Of a stretch of 55,735 nt of DNA, positions 17,744 through 26,303 are shown one piece after another (within the stretch, counting starts at the first letter, position 1; the number at the start of each line of letters is the position of its first letter). The notes under the pieces were generated by a model that worked only from the letters and a program-made list of their open reading frames with translations, had not been told where the DNA came from and searched no databases. Source of the stretch: an uncultured Bacilli bacterium (GTDB lineage Bacteria; Bacillota_I; Bacilli_A; RF39; UBA660); contig CALVXO010000011.1 of the NCBI GenBank assembly GCA_944371325.1, positions 1 to 55,735 of the forward strand, read 5' to 3'. The position numbers and the translations under genes were made by a program.

Positions 17744-17862
17744 AAAAAGATATTATAAAAATAATAGCAATTATATTAATAATAATTGGATGTATTGTAA
17801 TATATCATAAAATAGATGCGGATAAAGAAATTGAAATAGCTATGAGTTTAGAAATTTTCTAA
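17740..17862 (+). CDS. Single-pass small membrane peptide, 40 aa
   Basis: Starts by the ATGA overlap with the amidase gene. MKKDIIKIIAIILIIIGCIV is a basic start followed by a strongly hydrophobic helix; the short charged tail ends in AMSLEIF. The coupled start and clear membrane helix support a real gene, probably an accessory to the upstream membrane-anchored amidase. No family recognised. Confidence 0.5.
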   Translation: MKKDIIKIIAIILIIIGCIVIYHKIDADKEIEIAMSLEIF

Positions 17863-17878
17863 ACTTTTTTAATGTACT

Positions 17879-17902
17879 AAAAAAGATAGAATAATCTATC
17901 TT
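17879..17902 (-). terminator. Rho-independent terminator of the second vanY-like gene (minus strand)
   Basis: AAGATAGA and TCTATCTT form an 8-bp stem with a four-base loop; read on the minus strand it is followed by a run of T. It overlaps the stop codon of the 17901-18806 gene. Confidence 0.7.
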
Positions 17903-18806
17903 AACAAGCTTTTTTATATTCACAGTAATAAGCATAATATTCATCATATGTTAAACCACTTTCTTTTACTTTAGTAGCTAACTCTTTTCCCACATAACGA
18001 TAATGCCATGATTCATAATTGTATCCAGTTATATATTCTTTATCTTTAGGATATCTTAAAATAAATCCATATAAATGAGCATTTTCTTGTAACCACTTAA
18101 ATTCATCAGTATTTTCAAATTCATTTCCTATAATGTCGTCTGTGACTATATCTAGAGCTAAACCTGTTTGATGTTCAGAAAATCCTGGTCTTGATGCATA
18201 ATCATCATTAGACATATCATATTCATTTTGTTGATCTTCAAATGTTCTATAAGATGAGTTAACTAATAATCTTAAACCTTCTTTATTAGCAGCATTCCAC
18301 ATACTTACATATTTATCATAAACTTCTTTTTTTGTAGAATGACCTTCATAAGCATACCAATTGCTAATAGGTACAATATCATCTGGTAAATAATCTTCTT
18401 TTAAATAATGAAATTTATTAACCAACATTTTAATTCCTTCATCAATATTAGTTTCTTTAGTATTAGTATACCATTCATTATCTGCTCCAACATTAACAAC
18501 ACTTATTACATCTTTAATATTTTCATTTTTATTAGCGTAAGCTAAGTACCTATCTAAATTATAAGGAATATAGTATTGTTCATTAATAATACTAACTAAA
18601 TTTTTATTATAATCCATATTTAATATTTTAGTAATATCTTCTTCACTTAATTTTTCCATTATAGTATTAATTTCATCTTTAGAATATCCAATTTTTTTTA
18701 AATCACTTCTAGTACTATCACAACTTTTAATTAACATTATAATAGTAACTAATACAGCAACACAAACAACAATAATAATAATTTTTTTTAATTCTTCTTT
18801 TTTCAA
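17901..18806 (-). CDS. Membrane-anchored VanY/LdcB-type peptidoglycan carboxypeptidase (M15B), 301 aa
   Basis: A longer paralog of the 12771-13421 enzyme. An N-terminal membrane anchor (about 8-26) precedes a helical region with the DLKKIGYSKDEI... motif (about 33-75) common in Firmicutes D-alanyl-D-alanine carboxypeptidases, then the M15B domain: NSSYRTFEDQQNEY (about 184-197), PGFSEHQTGLALDI (about 208-221) and YESWHYRYVG (about 268-277). In the zinc motif the usual HxxH pattern reads FSEHQTG, as in many VanY proteins. The start is TTG at 18806 with AAGGTGAT upstream; no better start exists. Exact bond specificity unresolved. Confidence 0.87.
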   Translation of the reverse strand: MKKEELKKIIIIVVCVAVLVTIIMLIKSCDSTRSDLKKIGYSKDEINTIMEKLSEEDITKILNMDYNKNLVSIINEQYYIPYNLDRYLAYANKNENIKDVISVVNVGADNEWYTNTKETNIDEGIKMLVNKFHYLKEDYLPDDIVPISNWYAYEGHSTKKEVYDKYVSMWNAANKEGLRLLVNSSYRTFEDQQNEYDMSNDDYASRPGFSEHQTGLALDIVTDDIIGNEFENTDEFKWLQENAHLYGFILRYPKDKEYITGYNYESWHYRYVGKELATKVKESGLTYDEYYAYYCEYKKAC

Positions 18807-18964
18807 ATATCATCACCTTAATAAAATTATACTATATAAAATAATTAAAGTCTAGAAATAAATATAAATTGACAATATTTTTCACATTTATTAAATTATG
18901 ATATAATGTTTTAAACAAGTATATTTAAATTTGAAACGTATTTTAGACTATTTCATGCATAAAA

Positions 18965-18993
18965 TTGACAATATTTTTAGTTTATGTTAGAAT
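18965..18993 (+). promoter_or_regulatory. Strong sigma-A promoter upstream of the AMP-forming ligase
   Basis: TTGACA and TAGAAT are separated by exactly 17 bases, with a TGT extended -10. The string TTGACAATATTTTT occurs both here and at 18869-18882, so the -35 region is duplicated 96 bases upstream. That earlier copy has no -10 at a usual distance and may instead be a binding site. Confidence 0.7.
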
Positions 18994-19025
18994 AACGGCG
19001 AAAAATGAAAAAAAGGGAGAAGTTT

Positions 19026-20951
19026 ATGGAAAATTTAACTGAAAAAAATTTAAAAGAATTATTTGGGATTGATTTTAATAAATATTCAAAAAAAATTCAA
19101 AAAGGATTAAATGATGTTGAAATTAATCATAACAGGAGTTGGGTAGTTGATTTGTATGAAAAAAACAAAAATAATTTAGATACAATTGCTTTATTTTATA
19201 GAGGAACAAAAATAACATATCGTGAATTATTTAAACAAGTAGAATTATTTGCTTCAGCTTTAGAAAAAAAAGGTGTTAAAAAAGGTAGTGAAGTACCAAT
19301 GTGTATGTCACCTTGTCCTGAATTTATATACACAATTATGGCAATTAACTTGTTAGGAGCAAAAATAAATTGTTTTGGATCTTTTGATAAAGATTATGTT
19401 ACTGAAATTATAAATGGTTGCAATACTGATTTTGTAATTTGTACCGATGATCAATATTCAAATATAAAAGATTCAATTGATAATTCTAAGATAGATAATA
19501 TTGTAATGTATTCTTTAACAGATTCATTAATAAATGGTAAAGATCCATATATAGAAATAGATAAAGATTATTATGATTTTGAAAATCATGTTTTAGAATA
19601 TAAAAAAGAAAATTCAAATATTAGTTCTAAACAAGAACTATTAAGCTTGTCAGATCAAGAACCTAAAAAAATTTCTCAATATGATAAAGGTAATATTGAT
19701 GATGAATTTTTAATTACATATAGTAGTGGTTCTACTAATCATAAAAGACCTAAAGCTATTGTTCATAGAAATCGTAGTTTAGTAACAATTGGTAGATTTC
19801 AAGATCCTGATTTATCTGGATTACCTGAAATGAAAGGATTAATCGGTGAAATGATTATACCTACACATTCAAATACATCAATAATTTCAAGTATGTCTGA
19901 TGTATTATATAAGGGATGTACAGTTGCTTTAGAACCAATATATAATCCAGATTTTCTATTATATAGTTTAGCAATAAATAAACCTAATTATATTTCTGTT
20001 TCAAGAAATATGATTGTTAATGCATGTAAGCAAATATATAGTGATGAAAGATTTAAAAATTTTAAAATGCCTTATATGATGATGCTTACATCAGTTGGTG
20101 AACCTACAACTATTGGTGAAGAAAAGTTTATCAATAAAATGATGAAAAAAGCAAAATGCGGAACAGGAAAATTACCTTTCCCTATTTCACCAGTACCTCT
20201 TTCAATAGGTGGTGGTGATTGCGAACGTGGAGGAATGTTCTTTACGCCATATCGTTCTTTGCAAGATTTAAATCCTAAATATAGTTTAAATAAAGGTAGA
20301 TGCGGATTAAAAGTATATGGAATGGTACAATTGGCTGTTTTAGATAAAGATGGTAATGAATTACCAAATGGTCAAATCGGAAGATTAGTTGCTAAAACTC
20401 CTACAACAATGAAATATTATAAAAATAATCCAGACGCAACAAATGCATTTTATATTAAAGATGCAAAAGGTGAATTATGGACTGATTGTAATGTATATGC
20501 TGTAATAGAAAAATATGGAACTCTTGAAATATTAGAAAGAATGGGAAGAGAAATTATATTAGAAGACGGATCAAAAATACCATTATTCTATATTGGAAAA
20601 GAAATTGAAAAAGATACAAAACATATATTATCATATGAAGTTGTTAATGTTGATAATGAAATTGTAATTCATTTAGAATTTCAACCTGGAAGAAAAAACA
20701 ATGTGGAAAAAATATTAATGGGAATTAAAGAAAGAGTATTTAAAAAATATGGAATTGAAGTAGTTGATAAGATTAAATATTTTAGAATTCATAGTTTTGA
20801 AGAAGGATTCCCATACAATGCAAGTGGTAAAAGAAGTTATCAATCTTTACAAGGAGAAGGTATATCAGAAAAATGTATCGATGTTGAATATAAAAATGGA
20901 ATTCCAACTATAGTTCCTATAGAAAAAGAAAAGATTCTTGTAAAAAGATAG
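19026..20951 (+). CDS. AMP-forming acyl-CoA/acetoacetyl-CoA synthetase-like ligase (ANL superfamily)
   Basis: 641 aa from the ATG at 19026 (AAAGGGAGA site; an in-frame ATG at 19005 lacks one). ANL motifs are visible: the P-loop-like YSSGSTNHKRPKAIVH (about 229-244), GRLVAKTP (about 457-464), ERMGREIILEDGSKI (about 501-515) and the C-terminal NASGKRSYQ with the catalytic Lys (about 603-611). The family adenylates a carboxylate and passes it to a thiol or amine. The insert with GGGDCERGGMFFTPYRSL is unusual, and the substrate is not clear; no carrier protein or product-export gene is adjacent. It has its own strong promoter. A hybrid sensor kinase follows after 53 bases with only a weak hairpin between. 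Confidence 0.72.
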   Translation: MENLTEKNLKELFGIDFNKYSKKIQKGLNDVEINHNRSWVVDLYEKNKNNLDTIALFYRGTKITYRELFKQVELFASALEKKGVKKGSEVPMCMSPCPEFIYTIMAINLLGAKINCFGSFDKDYVTEIINGCNTDFVICTDDQYSNIKDSIDNSKIDNIVMYSLTDSLINGKDPYIEIDKDYYDFENHVLEYKKENSNISSKQELLSLSDQEPKKISQYDKGNIDDEFLITYSSGSTNHKRPKAIVHRNRSLVTIGRFQDPDLSGLPEMKGLIGEMIIPTHSNTSIISSMSDVLYKGCTVALEPIYNPDFLLYSLAINKPNYISVSRNMIVNACKQIYSDERFKNFKMPYMMMLTSVGEPTTIGEEKFINKMMKKAKCGTGKLPFPISPVPLSIGGGDCERGGMFFTPYRSLQDLNPKYSLNKGRCGLKVYGMVQLAVLDKDGNELPNGQIGRLVAKTPTTMKYYKNNPDATNAFYIKDAKGELWTDCNVYAVIEKYGTLEILERMGREIILEDGSKIPLFYIGKEIEKDTKHILSYEVVNVDNEIVIHLEFQPGRKNNVEKILMGIKERVFKKYGIEVVDKIKYFRIHSFEEGFPYNASGKRSYQSLQGEGISEKCIDVEYKNGIPTIVPIEKEKILVKR

Positions 20952-21004
20952 AATATTTTCTTTTTTTTTGATATAATTGACTTAGATAATATGGAGGAGT
21001 TATT

Positions 21005-23572
21005 ATGGGAATTGGTTTTATAATTAGTGGCTTATGTGTAAGTTTGCTAATCAATATTGTTTATTTTTCAAAAGAAAGAATAAAAAGTTACGAAACAAGG
21101 TTGTATGGGTATTTAATATTTACTAATTTATTAGGATTATTTTTAGAAATGGCATGTACAATGGCTAGCTTTATAGGAGCATCAGAATTAGTTTTAAATT
21201 CATTAGTTAAATCGTATCTTATATATTTAGTTGGCTGGGCAATTTTATTTTTATATTATGTTATAATAATATCTTGTGATAGTTATTCAAAAATTAGAAT
21301 AAATTTATTTAAAATAACATCATCTTTATATTTAATTGTTGCAATTGTTATATCATTTTTACCAATTAAACATGTGTTTACAGGAACTAATTCTTACGCA
21401 ATAGGTAGGTCAGTTGATGCAACTTATTTTTTTACTGGGATTATAATGATTACTATTTTAATGATATTGTTAACTCATTTAAAGAAAATAAAGAATAGAA
21501 AATATTTACCACTTTTATCATTTTTTGTTTTAGGTACTATTGTGACAATAATGCAAAGAATTTACCCAGAATTATTGGTTGTTACTGCAATGGAATCATT
21601 TATTATGTTAATAATGTATTTTACTATTGAAAATCCTGATGTTAAAATGATAGAACAATTAAATATTGCTAAGGAAACTGCTGAAAAAGCAAATCGTGCT
21701 AAAAGTGATTTTTTATCTAGTATGTCACATGAAATAAGAACACCTTTAAATGCTATTGTCGGTTTTTCTGATTGTATTATTAATGCTAATAGTCTAGAAG
21801 AAGCAAAAGACAATGCTAATGATGTTGTAACTGCTTCTAATACATTGCTAGAAATAGTAAATGGTATATTGGATATATCTAAAATAGAGGCAGGTAAATT
21901 AGAGTTAGTAGAAAGTGATTATGATACTAAAAAATTATTTAATGATGTTGTTAAATTAATAAGAGCAAGAATAGGCGATAAGCCATTAGATTTTAAAGTA
22001 AATATAGCAGAAGATTTACCTCCAGTTTTATATGGTGATCATATTAATGTTAAGAAAATAATGATTAACTTATTAACTAATGCAGTTAAATATACTGATC
22101 AAGGTTGGATTAGTTTAGATGTTAAATGTGTTAAAGTAAATGATCAAATATGTCGTTTAATTGTATCTGTAAAAGATTCAGGACGTGGTATTAAAAAAGA
22201 AGATATAGCTAAATTGTTTACTAAATTTCAAAGAGTTGATGAAGATAGAAACACAACTATTGAAGGAACAGGATTAGGTTTAGCTATTACTAAACAATTA
22301 GTTAAAATGATGAATGGAAATATTGTTGTTAATAGTGTTTATGGAGAAGGATCTGAATTTACAGTGGCTATTGATCAAAGATTATCTTTAGCTAAAATAG
22401 AAGTTGAAAAAGAAGAAGTAGCCGATTTTAATTTAGATTTAAATGGTAAAAAAATATTAATTGTTGATGACAATAAATTAAACATTAAAGTGGCTGAAAA
22501 AATATTATCTAAATATAATCCTACTATTGATTCATGTGAAAGTGGATTTGAATGCTTAGAAAAAGTAAAATTAAATAATTATGATTTAATTTTATTAGAT
22601 GATATGATGCCTAAAATGAGAGGTAGTGAAGTATTATCTAAGTTAAAAGAAAATCCTAGTTTTAATACTCCTGTTATAATGTTAACTGCTAATGCAATTA
22701 ATGGTATGGAAGAACAATATTTAAGTAAAGGATTTAATGGTTATTTAGCTAAACCAATTGAAAAAGATAAATTGTATTCAATTTTAAATAAATATTTAGG
22801 TGGGTCTAATAATATACAAAAAAAAGAAACTAAAGTAGAAGATAAAATTACTGATTATAGTAATAAAAAAGTATTAGTAGTAGATGATAATAAAGTAAAT
22901 ATAACTATTACTTGTAACTTTTTAAAACCTTATAAATTTAATATTGATTTCTGTGAAAGTGGTAAAGAATGCTTAGAAAAAAGTAATAATAATTATGATT
23001 TAATTTTTATGGATATAATGATGCCTGAGATGGACGGTGTTGAAACATTACATAGATTAAAAGAAAATCCTAATTTTAATACCATTGTTATTGCATTAAC
23101 AGCTGATGCTGTAGAAGGAGCTGAGCAAAAATATTTAAATGAAGGATTTGATGATTATATAGCAAAACCATTAATTAAAGATAAATTAGATAAGAAAATT
23201 AAAAGAAATATTAATAAAAATAATATAAATTATTTAAAAGAAAAAGGTATTAATATTAATTCTGCTTTAGAATTATTAGGTGATGTTAAAACTTATAATG
23301 AAATATTAAAGGAATATGTTAATGGCATAAATGAAAAAATAACTAATTTAACTAATTTTAAAAATAATAATGATATGGAAAATTACGCTATTTTAGTTCA
23401 TTCATTAAAAAGTGAAAGTAGATATTTAGGTTTTGATAAATTAGCTGATATTTGTTTACAACATGAATTAAAAAGTAAAGAAAATGATTCAACTTATGTT
23501 AATAATAATTTTAATATTTTATTAACTGAATTAAATTACATACTAGATATAGTAAGACAATATTTAAATTAG
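21005..23572 (+). CDS. Hybrid sensor histidine kinase (7-TM-like sensor, HisKA-HATPase, two receivers, HPt)
   Basis: 855 aa. About seven membrane helices (1-215) form the sensor. The kinase core has the H-box SHEIRTPLNAI (phospho-His about 242), an N-box near 345, and G-boxes DSGRGIKKED and GTGLGLAI. Two receiver domains follow: LILLDDMMP (phospho-Asp about 532) and LIFMDIMMP (phospho-Asp about 670). The C-terminal HPt domain has VHSLKSESRYLG (His about 799). A full phosphorelay is therefore carried in one chain, but no DNA-binding output domain or response regulator is nearby. It follows an AMP-forming ligase; the pair may be co-transcribed, which would link ligand synthesis to sensing. That link is inference. 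Start set by GGAGGAG. Confidence 0.92.
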   Translation: MGIGFIISGLCVSLLINIVYFSKERIKSYETRLYGYLIFTNLLGLFLEMACTMASFIGASELVLNSLVKSYLIYLVGWAILFLYYVIIISCDSYSKIRINLFKITSSLYLIVAIVISFLPIKHVFTGTNSYAIGRSVDATYFFTGIIMITILMILLTHLKKIKNRKYLPLLSFFVLGTIVTIMQRIYPELLVVTAMESFIMLIMYFTIENPDVKMIEQLNIAKETAEKANRAKSDFLSSMSHEIRTPLNAIVGFSDCIINANSLEEAKDNANDVVTASNTLLEIVNGILDISKIEAGKLELVESDYDTKKLFNDVVKLIRARIGDKPLDFKVNIAEDLPPVLYGDHINVKKIMINLLTNAVKYTDQGWISLDVKCVKVNDQICRLIVSVKDSGRGIKKEDIAKLFTKFQRVDEDRNTTIEGTGLGLAITKQLVKMMNGNIVVNSVYGEGSEFTVAIDQRLSLAKIEVEKEEVADFNLDLNGKKILIVDDNKLNIKVAEKILSKYNPTIDSCESGFECLEKVKLNNYDLILLDDMMPKMRGSEVLSKLKENPSFNTPVIMLTANAINGMEEQYLSKGFNGYLAKPIEKDKLYSILNKYLGGSNNIQKKETKVEDKITDYSNKKVLVVDDNKVNITITCNFLKPYKFNIDFCESGKECLEKSNNNYDLIFMDIMMPEMDGVETLHRLKENPNFNTIVIALTADAVEGAEQKYLNEGFDDYIAKPLIKDKLDKKIKRNINKNNINYLKEKGININSALELLGDVKTYNEILKEYVNGINEKITNLTNFKNNNDMENYAILVHSLKSESRYLGFDKLADICLQHELKSKENDSTYVNNNFNILLTELNYILDIVRQYLN

Positions 23573-23615
23573 ATTATATAATATAAATTTATATTGATTA
23601 AAAGGTAGAAATATT

Positions 23616-24134
23616 ATGATTAATAGTGGAAAATATGGAGAATATACAGATTTATATGGTGAAAACAAAAAATTAACTGGTGAATAATTATTTAGAGAAA
23701 AAGGAACTAAATTAAAAGTTCCAATTAATAGATATATAATAGTTGTATTAGTTTTTATCGAAAACTCTAATGGAGAATTTTTGTTTCAAATGACTTCTAA
23801 AAGAAAAAATAATGTATGAGCAACAACAGGAGGCCATGTAAAATCAGGCCAAACGAGTATGGAAGCTATAATAGAAGAAATAAATGAAGAATTAGGAATA
23901 GAAATTGATTTTAGTGAAATAACACTATTTAAAACATATAAATATGAAGATGCATTTAAAGATGTTTTCTATATAAAAAAAGATATAGACGTAAATAAAC
24001 TTAAATTACAACTAGATGAAGTTGAATATGTAAAATATCTTTCAAAAGATGAAATTATGGAATTAATAAATAACAACGGAAATATTAGAGAAACAAATAT
24101 CGATGCATTTTTAGATTTAATTAATAATATTTGA
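23616..24134 (+). pseudogene. NUDIX hydrolase pseudogene (two in-frame nonsense codons)
   Basis: Read in one frame from the ATG at 23616, the translation follows a NUDIX protein of about 172 residues of the isopentenyl-diphosphate isomerase/NUDIX type, with TAA at 23685-23687 (codon 24) and TGA at 23817-23819 (codon 68). The TGA stands where relatives have Trp in WATTGG, so a TGG-to-TGA change explains it. The frame is otherwise kept to the natural stop. The NUDIX box (GHVKSGQ...EEINEELGI) has lost the first Glu (Gln) and the Arg (Glu). The gene appears dead, probably recently. An internal ATG at 23859 could give a 91-aa fragment lacking the fold's first half. Confidence 0.8.
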
Positions 24135-24160
24135 ATTAGGCTATATTGCCTAATTTTTTT
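24134..24160 (+). terminator. Rho-independent terminator after the NUDIX pseudogene
   Basis: AATTAGGC pairs with GCCTAATT (8 bp, loop TATATT), followed by a T-run. Confidence 0.8.
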
Positions 24161-24205
24161 GACATTTTTTTTAATTTAATTCATAAATTTTAATAGGTGA
24201 GTTTG

Positions 24206-24613
24206 ATGAAAAAAATAATTGGTATTTTATTATCTTTATTAGTATTACTTCCTTTTAATGCTTCAGCTATGGAGTTAGCAACTAATGCTTCTAGTGTAAT
24301 TGTAATGGAACCTACTACTGGTGAAATTATATATGAACGAAATTCTCATGAAAGAAGACATCCGGCTAGTATGACTAAAACAATGACTATGTTATTAGTT
24401 ATGGAAGCAATTGAAAAAGATATTATTAAATGGGAAGATATGGTAACCGTATCTAGTAATGCATCTAGTATGGGTGGTAGTCAAATATTATTAGAAACAG
24501 GGGAGCAAATGAGTGTTTATGACATGTTTAAGGGTTTAGCTGTTGCTTCAGGTAATGATGTGGTAGTGATAAAAAAGCAGTCGCAAGTTATAGGCGAAGA
24601 AATAACAATATAA
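24206..24613 (+). pseudogene. 5' fragment of a dacF/PBP5-type D-alanyl-D-alanine carboxypeptidase, cut by the mobile element
   Basis: A normal start (TAGGTGA site, ATG at 24206), a signal peptide (about 1-22), the active-site SMTK (Ser55, Lys58 in PASMTK) and the SGN motif (115-117) are intact. The match to the family stops after about codon 121 (24568): the next 14 codons are unrelated and run into a stop. The third catalytic motif KTG and the rest of the usual 370-400 residues are missing, so the product cannot be an active penicillin-binding protein. This marks the left junction of the inserted element. The 3' part should lie beyond its right end. Confidence 0.85.
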
Positions 24614-24662
24614 CTACTTTAAAACCTTATATTTTAGAATATTATTATAAGTTGTATATGTA

Positions 24663-24683
24663 AGCCAAGTAATTGGCTTTTTT
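24663..24683 (+). terminator. Rho-independent terminator near the element's left end
   Basis: AGCCAA pairs with TTGGCT (loop GTAA), followed by TTTT. It may stop chromosomal transcription from the truncated dacF before it enters the element. Confidence 0.7.
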
Positions 24684-24700
24684 ATTTGGGAGGTGTTATA

Positions 24701-25465
24701 ATGTCAGTTTTTAAAATAGAAAAAAGTAGAAATTATACTGTTATGAGTAATTATCATTTAAGAGATAAAAATCTATCATATAAAGCAAAAGGATTATTAT
24801 CTTTTATGCTTTCATTACCAGAAGATTGGGATTATTCCATTAATGGTCTTGTATCTATTAGTAAAGAGGGAGTAAAAGCAATAAGAAATATTTTACAAGA
24901 ATTGCAAAGATATGGATATTTAGTTATTGAGAAAAAACAAAACGAAGTAGGGCAATTTGAATATGAATATTTAATATATGAGCAACCAGATACCCAAAAG
25001 GGAGATGTGGATTTAGGAGATGTGGAAAAGGACATACAAATAAATACTAATGAAATAAATACTAATAACAAAATAGATAAAGATGATAAAACCAAAATAT
25101 CATCTTTTTTTGTTGCAGAAGAACATAACATTCTTACTATGGAACTAATAAATAGGGGATATATAAATGAAAATGATATACAAATCTTCTATTATGATGA
25201 TTTGTTTAAAGAATTGTTAAAAGATAATTCATACAAAGATTTAGTACAAATAATTCATTATATTGTTCCAAGAGTAGTTAATAGACAATTTAAAGATGAA
25301 GATGGCAAATTTATTAAAAATAAATTTGGATATTTCAAAAATGCTATTATTGGTAATATTAATAGATTAAATGTTGAAATAGATGACTTATGGGAAAATA
25401 GAGATGATTTGCTAGATTTATATGATGACATTATAAGCAACGATAGTAATGATTTGGAAAGATAA
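24701..25465 (+). CDS. Helix-turn-helix replication protein of the element (RepA/DnaD-like), 254 aa
   Basis: The N-terminal part has the pattern of replication-initiator HTH proteins of Firmicutes mobile elements and phages: FKIEKSRNYTVMSNYHLRD, LSYKAKGLLSFMLSLPEDWDY and a winged helix INGLVSISKEGVKAIRNILQELQRYGYL (about 48-75). A polar linker is followed by a helical C-terminal region with YYDDLFKELL (about 165-175), like the DnaD-type module. The start is ATG at 24701 after GGGAGGTG. Such proteins often sit at one end of Tn1549-like and related elements and are thought to support replication of the excised circle. Confidence 0.72.
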   Translation: MSVFKIEKSRNYTVMSNYHLRDKNLSYKAKGLLSFMLSLPEDWDYSINGLVSISKEGVKAIRNILQELQRYGYLVIEKKQNEVGQFEYEYLIYEQPDTQKGDVDLGDVEKDIQINTNEINTNNKIDKDDKTKISSFFVAEEHNILTMELINRGYINENDIQIFYYDDLFKELLKDNSYKDLVQIIHYIVPRVVNRQFKDEDGKFIKNKFGYFKNAIIGNINRLNVEIDDLWENRDDLLDLYDDIISNDSNDLER

Positions 25466-25504
25466 AGTATTTGTTTGAAATAGGTAGGGATTAGATAAAA
25501 TCTA

Positions 25505-25513
25505 TGTTATAAT
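25505..25513 (+). promoter_or_regulatory. Extended -10 promoter of the first cargo gene
   Basis: TGT immediately before TATAAT (25508-25513). No -35 at a normal distance; extended -10 sites of this form recur throughout the window. Confidence 0.45.
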
Positions 25514-25560
25514 ATAATTGTATTTTTATATTTATTCTTGTAAGTTTTGGAAGTGATTTG

Positions 25561-26268
25561 ATGATAAATGAAAAAGGATTATATGGTACAATAAAATTAA
25601 ATGGTGAATCTGTTTTTGTTCATAATTTATCTCAAGATAAAGAAAAATATTTGAAATTTCTTAATGGATTAAAAAGTGGAAAAATTACTAACTTTGATCA
25701 AACTACATTAACAAGATTAAGAAAATTATATTATGGTTTTTATTCTGCAATTATATATTTATATTATGAACCAACTGATTTTAATAATATAGGAAATAAA
25801 GTGGAATTATTGACACATGCATTAGAAGATAAAAAATTTCAAATAGTACATGGTAGTGTTGATTCTACTCGTAACATAAAGTTTTTTATGTATAGTGTTC
25901 AACATCTAGACTATAATTCTTGGATAGAAGTTGAAGAAGGTACGACAACTTGGGTATATGATTTATTTTCATTGCTGAAATTTGAAAAAAGTCTTTATTA
26001 TGAATTAGAACATCCAACTGTGAGCAAAATAATACCAGGAGATGCGGTTTTAAATCATCCAGGAAGGGATAATGAAGATTTTTCTACATTTCATGATGGT
26101 TTTGTAGAATTATTATTTAAACAAATGCCAATGATGGAAAAAAACATGGATAAGCATCCATTTAAAGATATTTTAGCACCTGAATTAACAAGATTTAAAA
26201 CAGATATTAACTATGAAGATTTAAAATTAAGAATAAATGAAGAAAATAAAAAATTTATTTCAAAATAA
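25561..26268 (+). CDS. Unknown cargo protein, 235 aa
   Basis: No family is recognised with confidence. The centre (YNSWIEVEEGTTTWVYDLFSLLKF, about 120-143, then YYELEHPTVSKI) resembles the His/Trp-Asp core seen in transglutaminase/papain-like proteins (SWxExxG...VYD), but no convincing catalytic Cys is seen, so it may be an inactive relative or unrelated. No membrane segment. The ATG at 25561 follows AAGTGATTTG. It has its own promoter and converges with the leucine-rich-repeat genes across a shared terminator. Its place at the edge of the cargo block suggests it belongs with it. Confidence 0.55.
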   Translation: MINEKGLYGTIKLNGESVFVHNLSQDKEKYLKFLNGLKSGKITNFDQTTLTRLRKLYYGFYSAIIYLYYEPTDFNNIGNKVELLTHALEDKKFQIVHGSVDSTRNIKFFMYSVQHLDYNSWIEVEEGTTTWVYDLFSLLKFEKSLYYELEHPTVSKIIPGDAVLNHPGRDNEDFSTFHDGFVELLFKQMPMMEKNMDKHPFKDILAPELTRFKTDINYEDLKLRINEENKKFISK

Positions 26269-26303
26269 AAAAGAAATCTTAAATTGCAAGATTTCCTTTT
26301 TTT
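26269..26303. terminator. Bidirectional terminator between convergent cargo genes
   Basis: GAAATCTT (26273-26280) pairs with AAGATTTC (26288-26295), with a T-run on each side when read outward. It ends the unknown 25561 gene and lies within the last codons of the 1001-aa LRR protein. Confidence 0.75.

Noticed and set aside
18869-18907. A second promoter upstream of the ligase (TTGACA at 18869 and TATAAT at 18902)
   Set aside because: The spacing is 27 bases, far from the usual 16-18; the promoter at 18965-18993 fits far better.
23817-23819. Evidence for a TGA-Trp (Mycoplasma-type) code
   Set aside because: Trp is TGG everywhere else and genes such as dnaB end at TGA; the same frame also holds a TAA, so it is a pseudogene.
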